Positions 11,255 to 24,168 of a stretch of DNA of 64,000 nucleotides are shown piece by piece. Both the position numbers and the translations under genes were made by a program. Numbering within the stretch: position 1 is the first letter of the stretch; each line of letters opens with the position of its first letter. The stretch is taken from positions 124,001 through 188,000 of the forward strand of contig CP071499.1 in assembly GCA_017354895.1 (NCBI GenBank), given 5' to 3'. The notes under the pieces are model-generated. The model worked only from the letters and a program-made list of their open reading frames with translations. It was not told the DNA's origin and searched no databases. The stretch comes from Podospora comata. Lineage: Eukaryota > Ascomycota > Sordariomycetes > Sordariales > Podosporaceae.

Positions 11255-14057
11255 CTAGAAGTAAAACTGCTGCTGTGGTTGGCCCGGTGGTGGGTGCGCA
11301 AGAAAGTCAAAATTCATCGAGTCTACCGGAGTGCCGAACGGATCAGGAGTGTCTGGAGTCAACCTTGAATTAGAACTGGGTTCCCCTGTTACGTGCAACA
11401 TCGTACATGACATACCCCAGAAAATGTGGTCGTACAGGTCCATGGGTGACATGTAGGTGGCAGGGTCAAAATTGGAAACATCGCTCAATTGTTGCTGATT
11501 TTGCTGTGGTGGGGGGAACACAAAGGGCATGTTACTGATCGTTCTGTCAGTAGCTGTCGATGGGAACATATGTGTCCTGGTATAGAGAGATACATGCCTG
11601 TGTTGCATGTCACCCAATTGTCCTCCGTTCTGCTGCATCTCTGCCATGGCCAAGGCTGCATTTTGATGTGGATCCAAACTAGTGGGCATCCGGGAAATGG
11701 AGTCCTGTGGCAGCGGAAGACCATGAATAGGATATCCTGATTGAGTCCCTGGCTGCAGTGGTGTTCGGGTGCCAGAGCCCGCGCCAGAGTTCACACCGCT
11801 CTCCTTCATGGGGCCGGGGCCGATTACGGATCCATGATCGTAGATATTCTTGAGTGCCATCAGAGCACGGGACAGGGGACCCGAAAGTTCAATATCGTGG
11901 TCAGATCGATGGATGTGCGGTTGGGGGGACGTTTGCTCCTTGGCTGCTGTTGCCGAAAGCGCCGATATCAGGTCCCCTTGCAGTTGGCGGACTTCAGGAT
12001 CCCCTTTGGAGTCACCCAGAATTCCCAGAAGCACAGCCGAGGAAAGCCCATGGTAGGTGAAGGCCCATGAACGAGTGGGAATGACTGAAAGCTGGTGCAT
12101 GGCGAGAAACATGCGCACTGTCTCGGTCAGATTCAGCTTGCATCTGTCGGCGAGGAACTTCTTTTGTGGCGCGTCGAGACGGGTACTCTCGGAACGCATC
12201 AAAGCTGGCCGACAGCAAACTGACAGAATGAATGAAGTGTGTAACCGAATGGCAAAATGTTGTAGGCGGTCCAATGCTGACTTGCAAGCATCCTTGTTCC
12301 GCAGCTGATTCAGGCATTTATCCCGGATATGTTCAACAGCCTTGCAGTTATCCAAGATCTGACTGTACGTAGCGTTGGAGGCAGCGTCGGGGTTGAGCCG
12401 CTGAGATATGATCTTGCAGAGATGGTACATGGCCTCGAGGTATGCCCAGCCCTCTGTCTCGGCAGTTTGGGACATGGGAATAGGGCAACATGGTATGTTG
12501 GTGATGGGGGAGCTAAAAGAGTTCTAGTAAAAGACGCAAGGAAGAAGGAGGGTGCAAATCGTAGAATGGGACTTACCGATCAAAGGAAAGTGATGTTAGG
12601 GTATCATGCCATAGGCAAGTCCACCTGGAACGCGTCAGGACAAATTATACATGTTGCGTGGGTGAGTAGTCGGGCGTGGTACATACCAAAGTTTTCGGCG
12701 CGACACCTCTCTCTTCTCCGCTTCTGGGCTCGGCCGACCATCTAGTTGTTGTGGCCGATGAAGGCCAAGAGACTGGGCTAGGCGGCAAGTGAGGCCCATC
12801 AATGCCCACGATGCCTCGGCCTTCATGTCGTTAAGCAACACAAAGCTCGTCATGAGCAAGGCCTGGATGGAGTCCAGATTTGGTCTGGAACAATGTCAGC
12901 AAACCGCTTGTATCCTGAGCAGCCAGGCGCATTATTACCTCAAAAGAAAGTTTCCAAGACGAAGAAAGTGAAAAGATATCTGGATGTATTTTTGGGAGTC
13001 CCGGGTTCGCACATGATAAGGTGAATCGTGATACTGTGAGCCAACAGCAAGAACGGCAAACAAGATGGCTAGCCATGACGCAGAGACGGGTTTCGTGGCT
13101 TTGGTGGACGCCCTGGCATTTTTGGCTCTGTCCTCCAGGTACACCATGAGTCGAGATTCAAGGTCGTCAATGTCAATGACAAACCCCCAGAATGGCTGGG
13201 GAATCTCCTTGTAGGTTCGGAATAGCCTGCAGGACACGTGAGCGGGGTGTGCGTGGGAGGACGCAACTGGAACAGGAGACAGTGACATACTTCATGACTT
13301 CCCGGTCAGAGGGAAGTTCGGCCGAAATGTCAGAGGTCAGCCGGTCGAGATGACGGGAAGACATGAGCGGGAAGGGTGCCGAGTTGTCGAGGCCGAGGAG
13401 GGACCGCATGTCTTGGCGTATCTCATTGACGTCCTGGGGTTCGTTTGCTGCTGTCCGTTCTCTGAGCAAAGCTGGTATGCTGTTCTGGCCAACATAACGC
13501 GTGGTCTCGGCCGTGTCTGGTTCGTAAGTGCTGATGGCTTCACGAGGGTCGTTGCTCTGGCTTCGGGTGTCTGCATCATCTGGAGACCGTGGGCGTTTCT
13601 TTCCCGGAGTGAGGGACTCGGTGCCAAACGAGCCACTCTTGCTTGCGGCTGACCGGTTGGGCTTGTAGGAGCAGAGCGACGGATGTTCTCTCTTGACGCA
13701 GTTCTCACAGGGGCTCTTGTTGTCACACTTGACTTTCCTCTGTCTGCATGGCCAGCATGCAGTGCCTAGAAATCCCGTCAGCGCACTGGCAGGAGGTGGA
13801 ATATTGCAATGTCTTGGACAAGGCAGAGTGGGAGGATTGGATGAGATGAGATGAGATGAGATGGGCAGGGGCGCTTGACACAAGTAAACAAACAGGATGG
13901 AAAGGGGGACGATGGCGTTGGAGACGAGTCGTCACCCAAACGCCACTGCAGAGCACGTACCGTATCTCACTTTGCGGTGGGAGTGAATGATACGGTTGGC
14001 CTCCTCGGGTGTGAGATCCTCGAGGTTGGGCCCCGGGCTGTCCTGTGTCTCCGACAT
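11255..14057 (-). CDS. Zn2Cys6 fungal-specific transcription factor
   Basis: DNA-binding regulator acting in the nucleus. Six exons: 14057-13961, 13765-13291, 13226-12939, 12884-12687, 12624-12577 and 12512-11255, total 787 aa in frame. The binuclear zinc cluster is formed across intron 1 as CWPCRQRKVKC then CENCVKREHPSLC (spacing C-2-C-6-C-5-C-2-C-8-C, about residues 36-64), followed by a basic linker (KKRPRSPDD). The fungal_trans middle homology region runs from LFRTYKEIPQPFWGF through LARLAQ-type helices (LMGLTCRLAQSLGLHRP). The C-terminus is rich in Pro and Gln and may be an activation domain. Two extra GT-AG pairs in the last exon (near 11550 and 11350) would introduce a stop and were not used. 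Target genes unknown; divergent from the RdRP gene. Confidence 0.9.
13839..13863. repeat. GATGA pentanucleotide repeat inside intron 1
   Basis: About five copies of GATGA in the first intron of the Zn2Cys6 gene (ggatgagatgagatgagatg). Short, possibly length-variable. Confidence 0.75.
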
Positions 14058-15393
14058 TGGGGATTACAGCAAACGGGGGGGCGGCCGTTCAGGCGTTCGT
14101 TCCGGGTTGGAGGTACGATTGCTATCTCGAGGTGGCCGAATGAAGACCGAATGACGAAGGTGGGCCTCCAAACTTCAGCGGTGCTCCAGCGAGTGGCCCG
14201 CGCAAGCAACAGGGCTGGGTCCGCAGCTGGTTCAGGGTGGAGCAGCGGCGGCGGGCGACCAGGGCTTGGAGCAATCAATGAAGTGGTTTTCCCAGGGCCG
14301 TCACGCTGTTCCTTGGATGATGGCGGCCGTTGATGGTGTTGAATTCCGATGCAAAGCCGAGATGTCGTTGTCTGCTGTCGAAAAAGAAGCCGAGCAGCCA
14401 CCAGCATTCAATTTTGAGGTGGGGTTCTCGGGATTAGCGGGTGGACGGATCACCATTGCAGCTTTTCCCCACCGGCCTGGTTGCTGACTGAGCGCCCCTC
14501 CTCCAGTCTCGACCCCGCAATGGCATTTCTACCTTACCTTATACATAAAGGATCCCATCAACCCATCTGTGTATCGAGAGGGACACTCACCTATCGAATG
14601 GACCATCCATCCGAGGGTCCCGTCCATGGTTCCTTTCGTCGACAACCTACCCTGTCACCTGAAATCTGTCCCTGCATTTTCGCCCATCGTGGGAGTGGGA
14701 CCCACACCTACCCGCGTGGCCTGTGCTTTCACACATGTGCCAAGGCCTCGACGACAGGAGAGCTTTCTTCTGAAGGTAGGGAGGGTACTGGAAGAGATCA
14801 GATGCTCAAAGTGAGCATTCACGTACTTGATAATGATCTTCTGAAGAGTGAAAAGAGCAACATTTGACCGGTTGTAAAGTTGCTACTTCGTACTGCAAAA
14901 AAACGAAATAGCCATCACAAGCAGATGCTCCCAAAGCCTTGGGGAGGAGGACACGGCTCTCTCAAGTCGCTCACCGGGACTTCAAACAGGCGCGATTGCC
15001 GCCAAAATAAATTCAATCTCACTTCGACGTGCTCTTCCCTATGGTATCTCCTCTCGTCTTTTCACACCACCTTCCATAGCAGACGCCGCACCATCATCCC
15101 ATCTGCCTTCTTGTATCACACCCGACATCCTTTGCGCCTGCCAAGTCTTCTTTCACCCCAGAGTGTGGAGCCTCTCCCTTGCGGCGACCAGTCAGATTCA
15201 CCATTTGCAAGCTGAAGCTGGAGCATCCAAATTAGCTCCCGCCTGCCACTTTCCCCAGATCTTCAACACTAGATGCCCTCACTGTCCAACACAACACGAC
15301 ATCGACGGCCACAGAACTCTCCCTCCGACCTCACCTCTGCCACGCTTTGCCCTTCTATATCCCCAATGAGACATTGGCACACATTGCGCAACA
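14058..15393. other. divergent promoter region
   Basis: 1.3 kb between the start codons of the Zn2Cys6 regulator (minus) and the RdRP (plus). No coding frame is supported. The last 350 nt before the RdRP start are pyrimidine-rich, as in fungal 5' leaders. Confidence 0.55.
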
Positions 15394-18300
15394 ATGCCAA
15401 TGCCAGTCCCAATGCCAAACAACAGGCCATTGATTCCTGTTACGCCTAGCAAGAATAACAAGGTCAATGAAACAGTCATGGGCCTCAATTTTATGTATGG
15501 CGTCAGCATACAGGTTCCCGATGTCTCTCCCACCAGAGCCGCCGGCCACGAAACGGAAGAAGCTGCACGCCATCGTCGTATCATCTCGGCCATCCGCTTT
15601 CTCTGCTACAAAGACAACGAAGCTTTGGAGCATATACTCCATGATTTTTTTTATCAGGCAAAGTCTGCCAGCCAGCAATGGGTCCACAAGCCACGGGCAG
15701 ATTCAGCAACCCTGCCCTCGTCTCAAGATTTACCCCCAAAAGCCGTCCACCCCTGGGAACGAGCCCAACTCGAGCAAATTCTGTGCAATCTTCTTGCGGA
15801 ACGTCAAAGCACTTTGCTGAGGGCACAGACCTTGACTCCCGCGGCATCCAGGTCCTTCGCTCGATCCCGTAGCGATGCTGCTGCTACCGCAGGAATATAC
15901 CAGGCCGTTCACGATGTGAGACCAAGGTCACCCTCTTCTGCTGGCTCTGCGAAGCGCCGTTCGGATGACGAAGATTACCCAGTTCGAAGCAGCAAGAAGC
16001 CACGGGATCAAGCTTTTGCTCCTCCCTCACTGGGTCGTTCATCATCCACTCCTGTCTCGGCTGTCCCCTTCTCCAAACTCTTGGATACCGTACCGACTCG
16101 TCAGCGTTTGAATGGGGCAGTAGTGCTCGAGACAAGCCGAAGGAACAACCACGCCAAATCGACAAACTGGTCACAGCAACCGTCTTTTGAGATTGACCAA
16201 AGTTCGAGTTACTGGAAGACGGATCAACACAGCCTCTCAAGCCATACAACGGCGGTGAACGAATCCCAACCGCTCAGGACCAGCCACTTCACAGCCATTA
16301 AGAAGGAGGATGTTGGTGTAGCGGAGGTGGTAACGATGGCAGTCCCATTCCGGCTTTCACAAAACAGTGTTCCTCGGCTATCTCAACCTTCAGTCACCTC
16401 AAAATTCAACTGCACTCAGCAACGGGCCGGTGTTCCGGACGAGCTTTGCGAAGGGCAGAATCCAGCCGCATATCACTTTCTTCAACAGGATACAACCAAG
16501 CGGCTCTTGTTTCCCCCAAGCAATGGAGCCCCAATATCAACTAAGCCCCAAGTTGCGCCAGCAGAGGTCATAGATTTGACCAACGATTTCGATACCGACT
16601 TTTCAGAAGACGTTAGGGATGCGGTGGAGGCCGAGTACGAAATCGAGCATCTTGGAACACGGCTGCAGCCGACGCCCACCCACACGCCTCACAAGCCACC
16701 GGTCTTGCCACCGCCTTACCGTCAGCCTACACAACACCATGCACAACATCACCGCCACCAGCCACAACAACAGCAGCAACAACAGGTCCAACAGATCGAG
16801 CAACTCCCGCCACGTAAGCAAGCCTCACAGCCCCCCAGGGCACCAAAAGCAGCACTGACAAGTTTGGCCACGATTCGGACGCGGCTGGAGCACACCTGGT
16901 GTATGTTTTTTTCCCCATAGAACGAGCATAGAAACTGACATCTTGACAGCAAGATTTCCGACCTGGTTAGCGGATGCCCCTCTGGCAGTGGCATGGGAAG
17001 TGACGAGGATCCTTCACCATTGCAACGTGGACCCAGAACACGAATCCCTCGTTTATCTACCCGAGTGGGCAACATCGGATATCACCGACATTCGAAGCAG
17101 CTTGTACCGACTCGACATCTTTCGAGGCAAGACCTTTCCAGAACGCCCGCCTTCGGACGTTTTCGCTGCCGCCCTGAACAATTTCGAGCTCAACGGAAGT
17201 ATTGTTCTTATGTCCATCAGTCTGGACTTCAATCCAGACAAGGATAAGCAAGCGCCCCTATTTTTGGTTGATATGAAACCCCTGCGACTTGACCAAGGGT
17301 GTAGGCTAACGCGTCGGTTTGGCGCTGACCGGTTCCTCGAGGTCCTTCTGTCGTCCCCTACTGCTAGCTCGGCTCCTGATCTGATCAAGAATGCCGAGCC
17401 ACACGGTGCTGAAGAGGTCATTAAATGGCTTACTAGCAGTGCTCATAGCCTGGTTGGACGGCATTGGAGAGCTTTCTTCGCCAAGGATGCCGGGTTCCGC
17501 AGGCCCATCAAAGAATACAGCCTGGCGCCTGAAGAGAAGACCAAAATTGTTTCCAAAGAGCGCCTGCACTTTTTTGCCGAGACAGGAACCAACTTCCAAC
17601 AGGCCAAGTCATTGACGGTGCCCCCCCTCAATGAGCCCATGGGTCGCCACACTGATTGTACAGTGAGCCAGATGTTGAACTGGCTACTCAACCTGGACGA
17701 GCCCAAGAATCAGTCACAGCCGCATCTCAAGCTTTTCTCTCGCATCCAGCTGGGATTAAGCAAAACCTTCCCAACCGTCATTTTCAGCGCTTCCCAGATT
17801 TTTGTTCAGCCGCAAGACATGCTGTCGCCGATTGGCAAGGTCATGAACGACGGCGTCGGACGCATGTCACGAACGGTGGCTCGAAAAATCAGAGACATCA
17901 TGGGCCTCACAGAGATCCCCTCGGCAGTTCAGGGCCGCATCGGCTCCGCCAAAGGAATGTGGATTATGGATGTACTTGATACAGGCGACGAAGAATGGAT
18001 CGAGACATGGCTGTCGCAACGGAAGTGGGAATGTGACCCTCAGACGGTCGACATCCACCAACGAACTCTCGAAATACGGGCGTACGCAACTGAACTCAAG
18101 TCGGCTGGTTTGAATCTGCAGTTCCTGCCCGTCTTGGAGGATAGAGCCAAAGACAAGGCTCAGATGAAGCGTGCCATAGGCGCACGTCTCACCAATGATC
18201 TCAAAAAGGAGTTCGACGACCAAAAGGCTGCTTTCAAGCATCCTCTCCTGCTACGTCAGTGGTTGCATGAGAACTGGAGTGGACGGGCAGACAGAGTAAA

Positions 18301-19955
18301 GAACGGTGGGTTTCTCGCCTCTACAGTGCTTGTCGCAGGTAGCTAACATGGAAATAGGAGAGGTGGCCTTTCTGGGAGGCCTGCCCGAGAAAAAGGAAGA
18401 AGTTCTGAATCTGTTGCTCAACAATGGTTTCGATCCCAAGCACCAAAAGTATATTCAAGACATTGCGCGGGAACTCCAGAAGCAAAAGTGCGATATCTTG
18501 AGCACAAAGCTCAACATCAAGGTGGGCCGATCGGCCTACATCTACATGGTCGTTGACTTTTGGGGAGTCCTGGAGGAGGGGGAAGTCCATGTCGGCTTCT
18601 CTTCCAAGTTCAGGGATGACGCCGATGACACCTCCTATACCCTTCTCTCCGATTGTGATGTTCTTGTCGCGCGGTCTCCTGCCCACTTTGCCAGTGACGT
18701 GCAAAGGGTGCGAGCTGTCTTCAAACCACAGTTGCACGCCTTGAAGGACGTCATTGTCTTCTCGTCAAAAGGGAACGTTCCACTCGCCGAAAAGCTTTCT
18801 GGTGGAGACTACGACGGTGACATGGCTTGGGTTTGTTGGGATCCTCTGATCGTGGAAAACTTCGTCAACGCAGTGGTGCCAGAAGAGCCGGATCTGTCGG
18901 CATATTTGGGAAAGGACAAGACCACCTTTTCCGATCTCATGTTGGCGACGGGTGAACAGAGCCCAGATGCTGCCGTGTACGACATGATTGAGAAAAGCTT
19001 TCAGTTTTCGATGCAGCCCAATTTTCTGGGCATGTGCACAAACTACAAAGAGAAGCTTTGCTATCACAACAACAGCGTTGGAGATGAGACTGCCATCTGG
19101 CTCGGCGCCCTCGTGGGGAAATTGGTCGACCAAAGCAAACAGGGTATTCTTTTCGACAAAGGCAGCTGGGAGCGTCTGCGAAAGGAGAAGTTTGGCCCAC
19201 ACAATATGCAGCCTCCAGACCCGGCATACAAAGGCGACCACTGGAGCGGGCAGGACGAACCACGGCACATCATCGACTACCTCAAGTTTTTCATCGCCAA
19301 ACCGGCCATTAGTCGTGAAATGGACGCCCTGAACACGTTGATCAACTCCTGTGGCACCGACACCGTTGCCAATAGCAACTCAGCGGCACATTATTGGGAT
19401 CCAGATCTTGTTAGCTACTTCAGAAGCTTTGAAGAGGCAGGCCAGGATTCCAAGACAATCCGCGGCATACTCCAGTGGCTGAAGAACGATATTGCGCAAT
19501 TGGAGAAGGACTGGAAGACAAGCATGGCCAAAGGCAAGGGCCGTAACCCCAAGTTCTCGTACCCAGAAACCGTCACTCAAATCTTTGGAGGGTGGAACGT
19601 CATCCAACCGCGAACATCCGAGTCGATGCCCCTCAAACTAGACCCTGAGACGGCCTTGCTTTTTGGTGGTAACGGCCCCTATGACCCATGGACTGTGCTC
19701 AAGGCCAGTGCGACTTTTAAGCAGTGCTACAAAATGGCGCCCAAATTTGCCTGGGCAATGGCTGGTAGGCAACTGGCGTATATCAAGGCATTGAACTTGG
19801 GACCATCTCAAATTCCCCTCGTCCTCACGCCGCTCATGTATGCGGGACTCAATGCAGATGGTAAATTTGTCAAGCAGTTTGTGGCTCGACTCGAGCATGA
19901 CGGGACTCAGTATGGTCAGATGGAGGATAGGGATTCGGACTGGGATGAAGACTAG
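15394..19955 (+). CDS. RNA-dependent RNA polymerase (QDE-1/SAD-1/RRP-3 family)
   Basis: Copies aberrant or unpaired RNA into dsRNA that feeds Dicer, for quelling or meiotic silencing. Exons 15394-16900, 16950-18305 and 18358-19955 give 1486 aa in frame. The N-terminal 500 residues are poorly conserved, with a PIDLTND-like acidic patch and a His/Gln tract (about residues 440-475). The catalytic half contains the cellular RdRP landmarks: FSASQIFVQPQDMLSPIGKV, MNDGVGRMS, QGRIGSAKGMW and the two-barrel active site SGGDYDGDMAW, with metal-binding Asp at about 1105, 1107 and 1109. Length is between Neurospora QDE-1 and SAD-1, so the paralogue cannot be fixed without a tree. Introns have typical donors (GTATGT, GTGGGT) and a CTAAC branch point. 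It looks intact. Confidence 0.95.
16738..16800 (+). repeat. CAC/CAG tract encoding His/Gln run in the RdRP
   Basis: Imperfect CAC/CAA/CAG repeat inside exon 1 of the RdRP, giving a His-then-Gln stretch. It lies in the variable N-terminal region, not in the catalytic core. Confidence 0.75.
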
Positions 19956-20958
19956 AAGAGCGCGGGACATAGAGCTGGTTGAACTGGCATCTCTTTTCAT
20001 ATTCCACCTGCGGTGTGCTTTTCATTCGGTGCGTTTGCATATTTGCTTGTTCTCGTGGTTGGTTTGTTGTCTAGATGCCTCTTGGGTTTGTTGGTTTAAT
20101 GATGACATTTCTTAGACACCTCCCCGTGGTCTTCAGGCTAACTCGTTTGTTTGAATTGATGACAGCCTGGTTCGAGCCAGTCTTCTTGGTGTCGCCCCCC
20201 AAAACGGAAGGCCAAAATCTCCGGCTATAATGTTGCGAAGCTGAGAGCATCGATAGGTTGCAACTTGCCACTCCGGTATCCCGGCAGAAGGCGTCAATAC
20301 ACCCTTCCCCACTCGGTACGTCTGGGCCTTAAATTGGGGAAACACGAGCCGACAAACGGCAGATCAAGCACAGTTTCCATGTAAGGTAGTTGTCCAACAT
20401 GATAAGTGCCATGCCTGCGTGCGCAATGCCGCGCTGGTTTCCCAGAAGCGACATGAGCCAGGACAAGCAAAAAGCAGGCCTAGGGTGAGACGAGAGGGTT
20501 TACGCAATGCTTGAGCCACCTGCATCACCTTGGAACTTACCAAGTGGCACATCAGCCACAGAAAAATTGCGATGCCGAATTGCTGTACATTGCAATCAGG
20601 TACCGACCACTGACGTTACTGCCTGCTGCTTCAAAGGACATTTTACGACATCCGCCCACGCTCAACTTTACTCAACTGCCCCAATCCATTTACCGGCATC
20701 CTTATTACCCTCGACACACAAATAAATTACCTTCACTCCAACTCGGATGTCCAGCCGAGAGGTGGGGTTTCCGTTGCCCCTGACCATTTCACCATTTGGA
20801 AAAAGTCGTCAGGGGATGCCAAGACCCTCTTTGGTCGTTGTCAATATCGACAATTCGATGTTTGAGGCGAGCTCGGCTGCATCGTTCCGAGATAAGTGGG
20901 GAGGCTGGTGCTCACGAACAAAGTACAAATGAACATACTGTCGCTGGAGGTATTGATA
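19956..20958. other. intergenic, GMC promoter side
   Basis: No gene seen. Short overlapping frames only. Ends at the leader of the GMC oxidoreductase. Confidence 0.5.
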
Positions 20959-22991
20959 ATGAAGCTTTGCTGGCTCTCTACTCCCTTTGTCTCGTTGGCG
21001 GCCAAGATGAAGCTATCATTGGGCTCCTCAAGCAACGGAGGCGGAGGCGCTTCCAGCCTCTTGTCACTTTCTCTTTTGCTGACTCTCAACCCACTCACAG
21101 CAACTGCTCAAACGGCCCCCCGAGATGGCGCCATCTACGATTACATCGTCGTTGGGAGCGGCCCCGGAGGCGGTGTTGTCGCTTCAAATCTTGCCAAAGC
21201 GGGCTATTCCGTTCTGATCCTCGAAGCTGGTGACGACAGTCCGGGACAAGGCTTCGGTCGTTACACCCCCACCGTTACGTGGGATTTCTTCGTAAAGCAC
21301 TATCCAGAGGGCGATCCAAGAGACAACAAATATAGTCATCTCACCTGGAGGACAAGAGAGGGCAGGTATTGGGTTGGACAGAGTGGTGCACCGGCTGGCT
21401 CTACGCTGCTTGGAGTGTATTATCCTCGCGGTTCCACACTCGGCGGCTCGTCCATGATCAACGCCATGGTCACTTGGCTGCCGAGTGATAGTGATTGGAA
21501 CTTTCATGCCAATGTCACAGGGGATGACAGCTGGCGGTGTGTTAAATCCATTCCGCCCCTTCCCGTGTTGATGCTGACACAGCCTTGAACAGAGCCGAGA
21601 ACATGCACGCCATTTTCAAGAAGATCGAAAAGAACAACTATGCCACCCGTGGAGCTGCCAACGCGGCAAACCATGGCTTCGACGGCTTTTTCCAGACCAA
21701 CATGGGTTCCATGACCCAACAGCGCCAACTCGGCCAGCTCTCGGGCAACCGTGTGATGCAGACATATGCGCAAGACTGGGGCCTATCCGGGCAATCCATG
21801 AACAACTTGTTGACTCGTGACCCGAACGAAATCAACCCCAACCGCGATCAGACCTCCTCGATCTACGGTCTCGTCACCCACGCCTTCTCCAATGGCAACC
21901 GATACTCCTCCCGCAACTACATCCAAGACACACAGCGCACTGTCGGCTCCAACCTCACCGTCTCTCTTACCTCCCTCGCGACCAAGATTCTCTTTGATAC
22001 AGCCTCCAAATGCGATGGCACTGCGGCCAAGCCCCGCGCCACTGGAGTTGAGTACTTGTTCGGACGCTCTCTGTATAAGGGTGACTCGCGCCGCGCTGCC
22101 AATGCCCAAGGCACCAAGCGCACTGCTTACGCCCGCCGCGAGGTCATCCTCTCGGGAGGTGCCTTCAACTCCCCTCAGCTCCTCCAGCTGTCGGGTATTG
22201 GAGATGCAGCCCTCCTGAAGCAGTACAGTATTCCTTTGATCAAAGATCTGCCCGGTGTCGGTCAAAACCTCATGGACAATCAAGAAATGCCCATCGTTGG
22301 CACTGGCAGCGCCGGCTCCGGTTTGGCGGAAGTCTCCATGTTTAAGACCAAGCACCCGGCCCACGGGGAGAGAGACATGTTCCTAATGGGTGGCCAAGGG
22401 TTCCTGTTCAGAGGTTTCTGGCCTGATAACCCGGTTCGCACCCCAGCGGAGCCGCGCAGCCCGTACGGTGTCTCCATGGTGAAGGGATCCTCCCTCAACA
22501 ACAAGGGCTGGGTCAAGATTAGAAGCTCAGACCCGACCGAGACTCCAGAGATCAACTTTAACCATTTCGCGCCCGGTTCTGAGTTGGACATGGAGGCCAT
22601 GAAGGACACTGTCGCTTGGATCAGAACGGTGTATTCCCGTGTAGGTATCACCACCGTGGAGCCACCGTGCAATGCCGGACCAGATGCGAATGGATACTGC
22701 GGGAAGGAGGATGAAAACTGGATTCATGAGCGGACCTTTGGGCACCACCCTACTTCTACCAATAGAATCGGGGCGGACAATGACCCGCTGGCGGTGCTGG
22801 ACAGCAAGTTTAGGGTTAGAGGGGTGAGTGGGTTGAGAGTGGTGGATGCAAGCGCCTTTGCGCGGATCCCGGGGGTCTTCCCTGCTGTGTCGACGTTCAT
22901 GATCAGCCAGAAGGCGAGTGACGATATGTTGGCCGAGTTGAAGGATGGGCAGGCGGTCAAGGTTTGCGTGAACGGCGTGTTGATTTCATGA
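20959..22991 (+). CDS. secreted GMC family FAD oxidoreductase
   Basis: Flavin-dependent alcohol/sugar oxidoreductase, choline dehydrogenase-like or cellobiose dehydrogenase flavodomain-like. Exons to 21536 and from 21593 to 22991; the 56 nt intron keeps the frame. Two ATGs are possible, 20959 and 21007; from 21007 the protein is 642 aa and starts with a signal-like stretch (SSLLSLSLLLTLNPLTATA). The FAD-binding motif is YDYIVVGSGPGGGVVASNLA with the ADP-ribose acid in VLILEAG. GMC signature 1 is PRGSTLGGSSMINAM and signature 2 is GGAFNSPQLLQLSGIG. The C-terminus has FGHHPTSTN (active-site His region) and LRVVDASAFARIPG. No haem domain is attached, so it acts as a single-domain oxidase or dehydrogenase. 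Substrate unknown. Confidence 0.92.
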
Positions 22992-23152
22992 AGAGGAGAT
23001 GAGAGTACGCTAGGCTTCTGGTAATCCAAGTACCTAGTGCAATCCATTTGCGGTTTGTTTACTTGCATGTAATTGAAAAGGGAAAAAGGCCAAACCAACA
23101 TCACGTCGACCATAGGTGTTGGTTCCAATTCCACTAGCCAATCAACATGTTA

Positions 23153-23241
23153 GGCCGTGTGGTGTAGTGGTAGCATACTTGCTTTGGGAAGACTTTCACA
23201 GCTGCTGCAAGTGGTCCCAGGTTCGAGCCCTGGCTCGGCCC
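23153..23241 (+). tRNA. tRNA-Pro (TGG) with 17 nt intron
   Basis: Acceptor stem GGCCGTG pairs with CTCGGCC (one T-T mismatch), D-arm GTGTAGTGGTAGCAT, anticodon stem CTTGC/GCAAG, and anticodon TGG at 23185-23187. An intron of 17 nt follows position 37 (about 23189-23205). The T-arm is CCAGG-TTCGAGC-CCTGG and the discriminator is C73, as expected for eukaryotic tRNA-Pro. A run of six T follows at 23244. Confidence 0.95.
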
Positions 23242-23243
23242 CA

Positions 23244-23249
23244 TTTTTT
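23244..23249 (+). terminator. RNA polymerase III terminator of tRNA-Pro
   Basis: T6 run three bases after the tRNA 3' end. Confidence 0.8.
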
Positions 23250-23721
23250 GCTTGTAAAATGTGTTGATTGATCAACACATTTTCTTTTTCACGGGTCAGA
23301 TTCCCAAGTTCTATGCGCGAAGTTCATGACGTCGAGATTAAACAGGAATGTAGACGAGGCAGGGTGACTTTTGAAACGTCTCGGCTTGGCTGGGAATTCC
23401 AGAGCGCGCTCATGGCTGGGAAGACTTTGTATGCCCAGCCCCTGTCTCAGAATCCCCATGGCATGAGAAGCAACGCCGGCCTCAGTTATAGCATTGTAAA
23501 CCAAGTTTATCATGATGCGTATCCAGATTCCATATGCTCCCTTCCACTTTTGTTCCCACTGCTCTGCCTAGTTTTGGCCTTTAAAAGCCCCTGCTCTCTC
23601 TCCAGTCCCGTCTCATGGCATTGTCGTTTTCCCACAACAGTGTTCGAAGCGACATCTACGGCAATTGTACCGAACCTATTTTGCCAAATCATCCAAGACT
23701 TGATACAGTGAGATTGTCAAT

Positions 23722-24168
23722 ATGTACACATCTACATTGACAAGCTACCTCGGTGCTGTGGTCTTGCTACTTTCTAGTCCAGCTCTTGGTCTTCCACGAC
23801 CCATCGCCCATTATGGACACCATCTGCGACACCCTGACGATTTCAAGCGGGCCATGGTACCTCTTCAAGTTCGAGAACAACCAACGACACTTTCAACAGA
23901 AGCCCCGCAAGCCATCATCGCTGTGCCGTCAGCCACAACGAGAGCCTCAACCATATTTTCGGTAGGCCTCCGTGACATCGAAGAGCCAACAGAGCCTACC
24001 ACTACTATCACTATTATAATAATGACTACGAGGACCCAGACGCAGACAATCAACGTCAAATCCACGATGACAAGAACTGTTTTTGGTGGATTCCCACATA
24101 CTACGGGAGAGAGCTTAAACGTGGTCGGGATCAATGGGAATGGACAAGTGGGTTACTTTGAGGACTGA
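23722..24168 (+). CDS. small secreted protein, unknown family
   Basis: A single exon of 148 aa. The ATG is followed by a clear signal peptide (MYTSTLTSYLGAVVLLLSSP, cleavage near ALGLP). The mature part is short, rich in Thr and Ser (TEPTTTITIIIMTTRTQTQT) and has no cysteine, so it is more like a wall-associated or glycosylated peptide than a disulfide-rich effector. No domain recognised. Downstream ATs suggest the 3' end soon after the stop. Confidence 0.6.
   Translation: MYTSTLTSYLGAVVLLLSSPALGLPRPIAHYGHHLRHPDDFKRAMVPLQVREQPTTLSTEAPQAIIAVPSATTRASTIFSVGLRDIEEPTEPTTTITIIIMTTRTQTQTINVKSTMTRTVFGGFPHTTGESLNVVGINGNGQVGYFED

Noticed and set aside
11350-11410. A GT-AG pair inside the last exon of the Zn2Cys6 gene
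   Set aside because: Removing it creates an immediate stop after DHIFWG; the unspliced frame continues in phase to a natural TAG.
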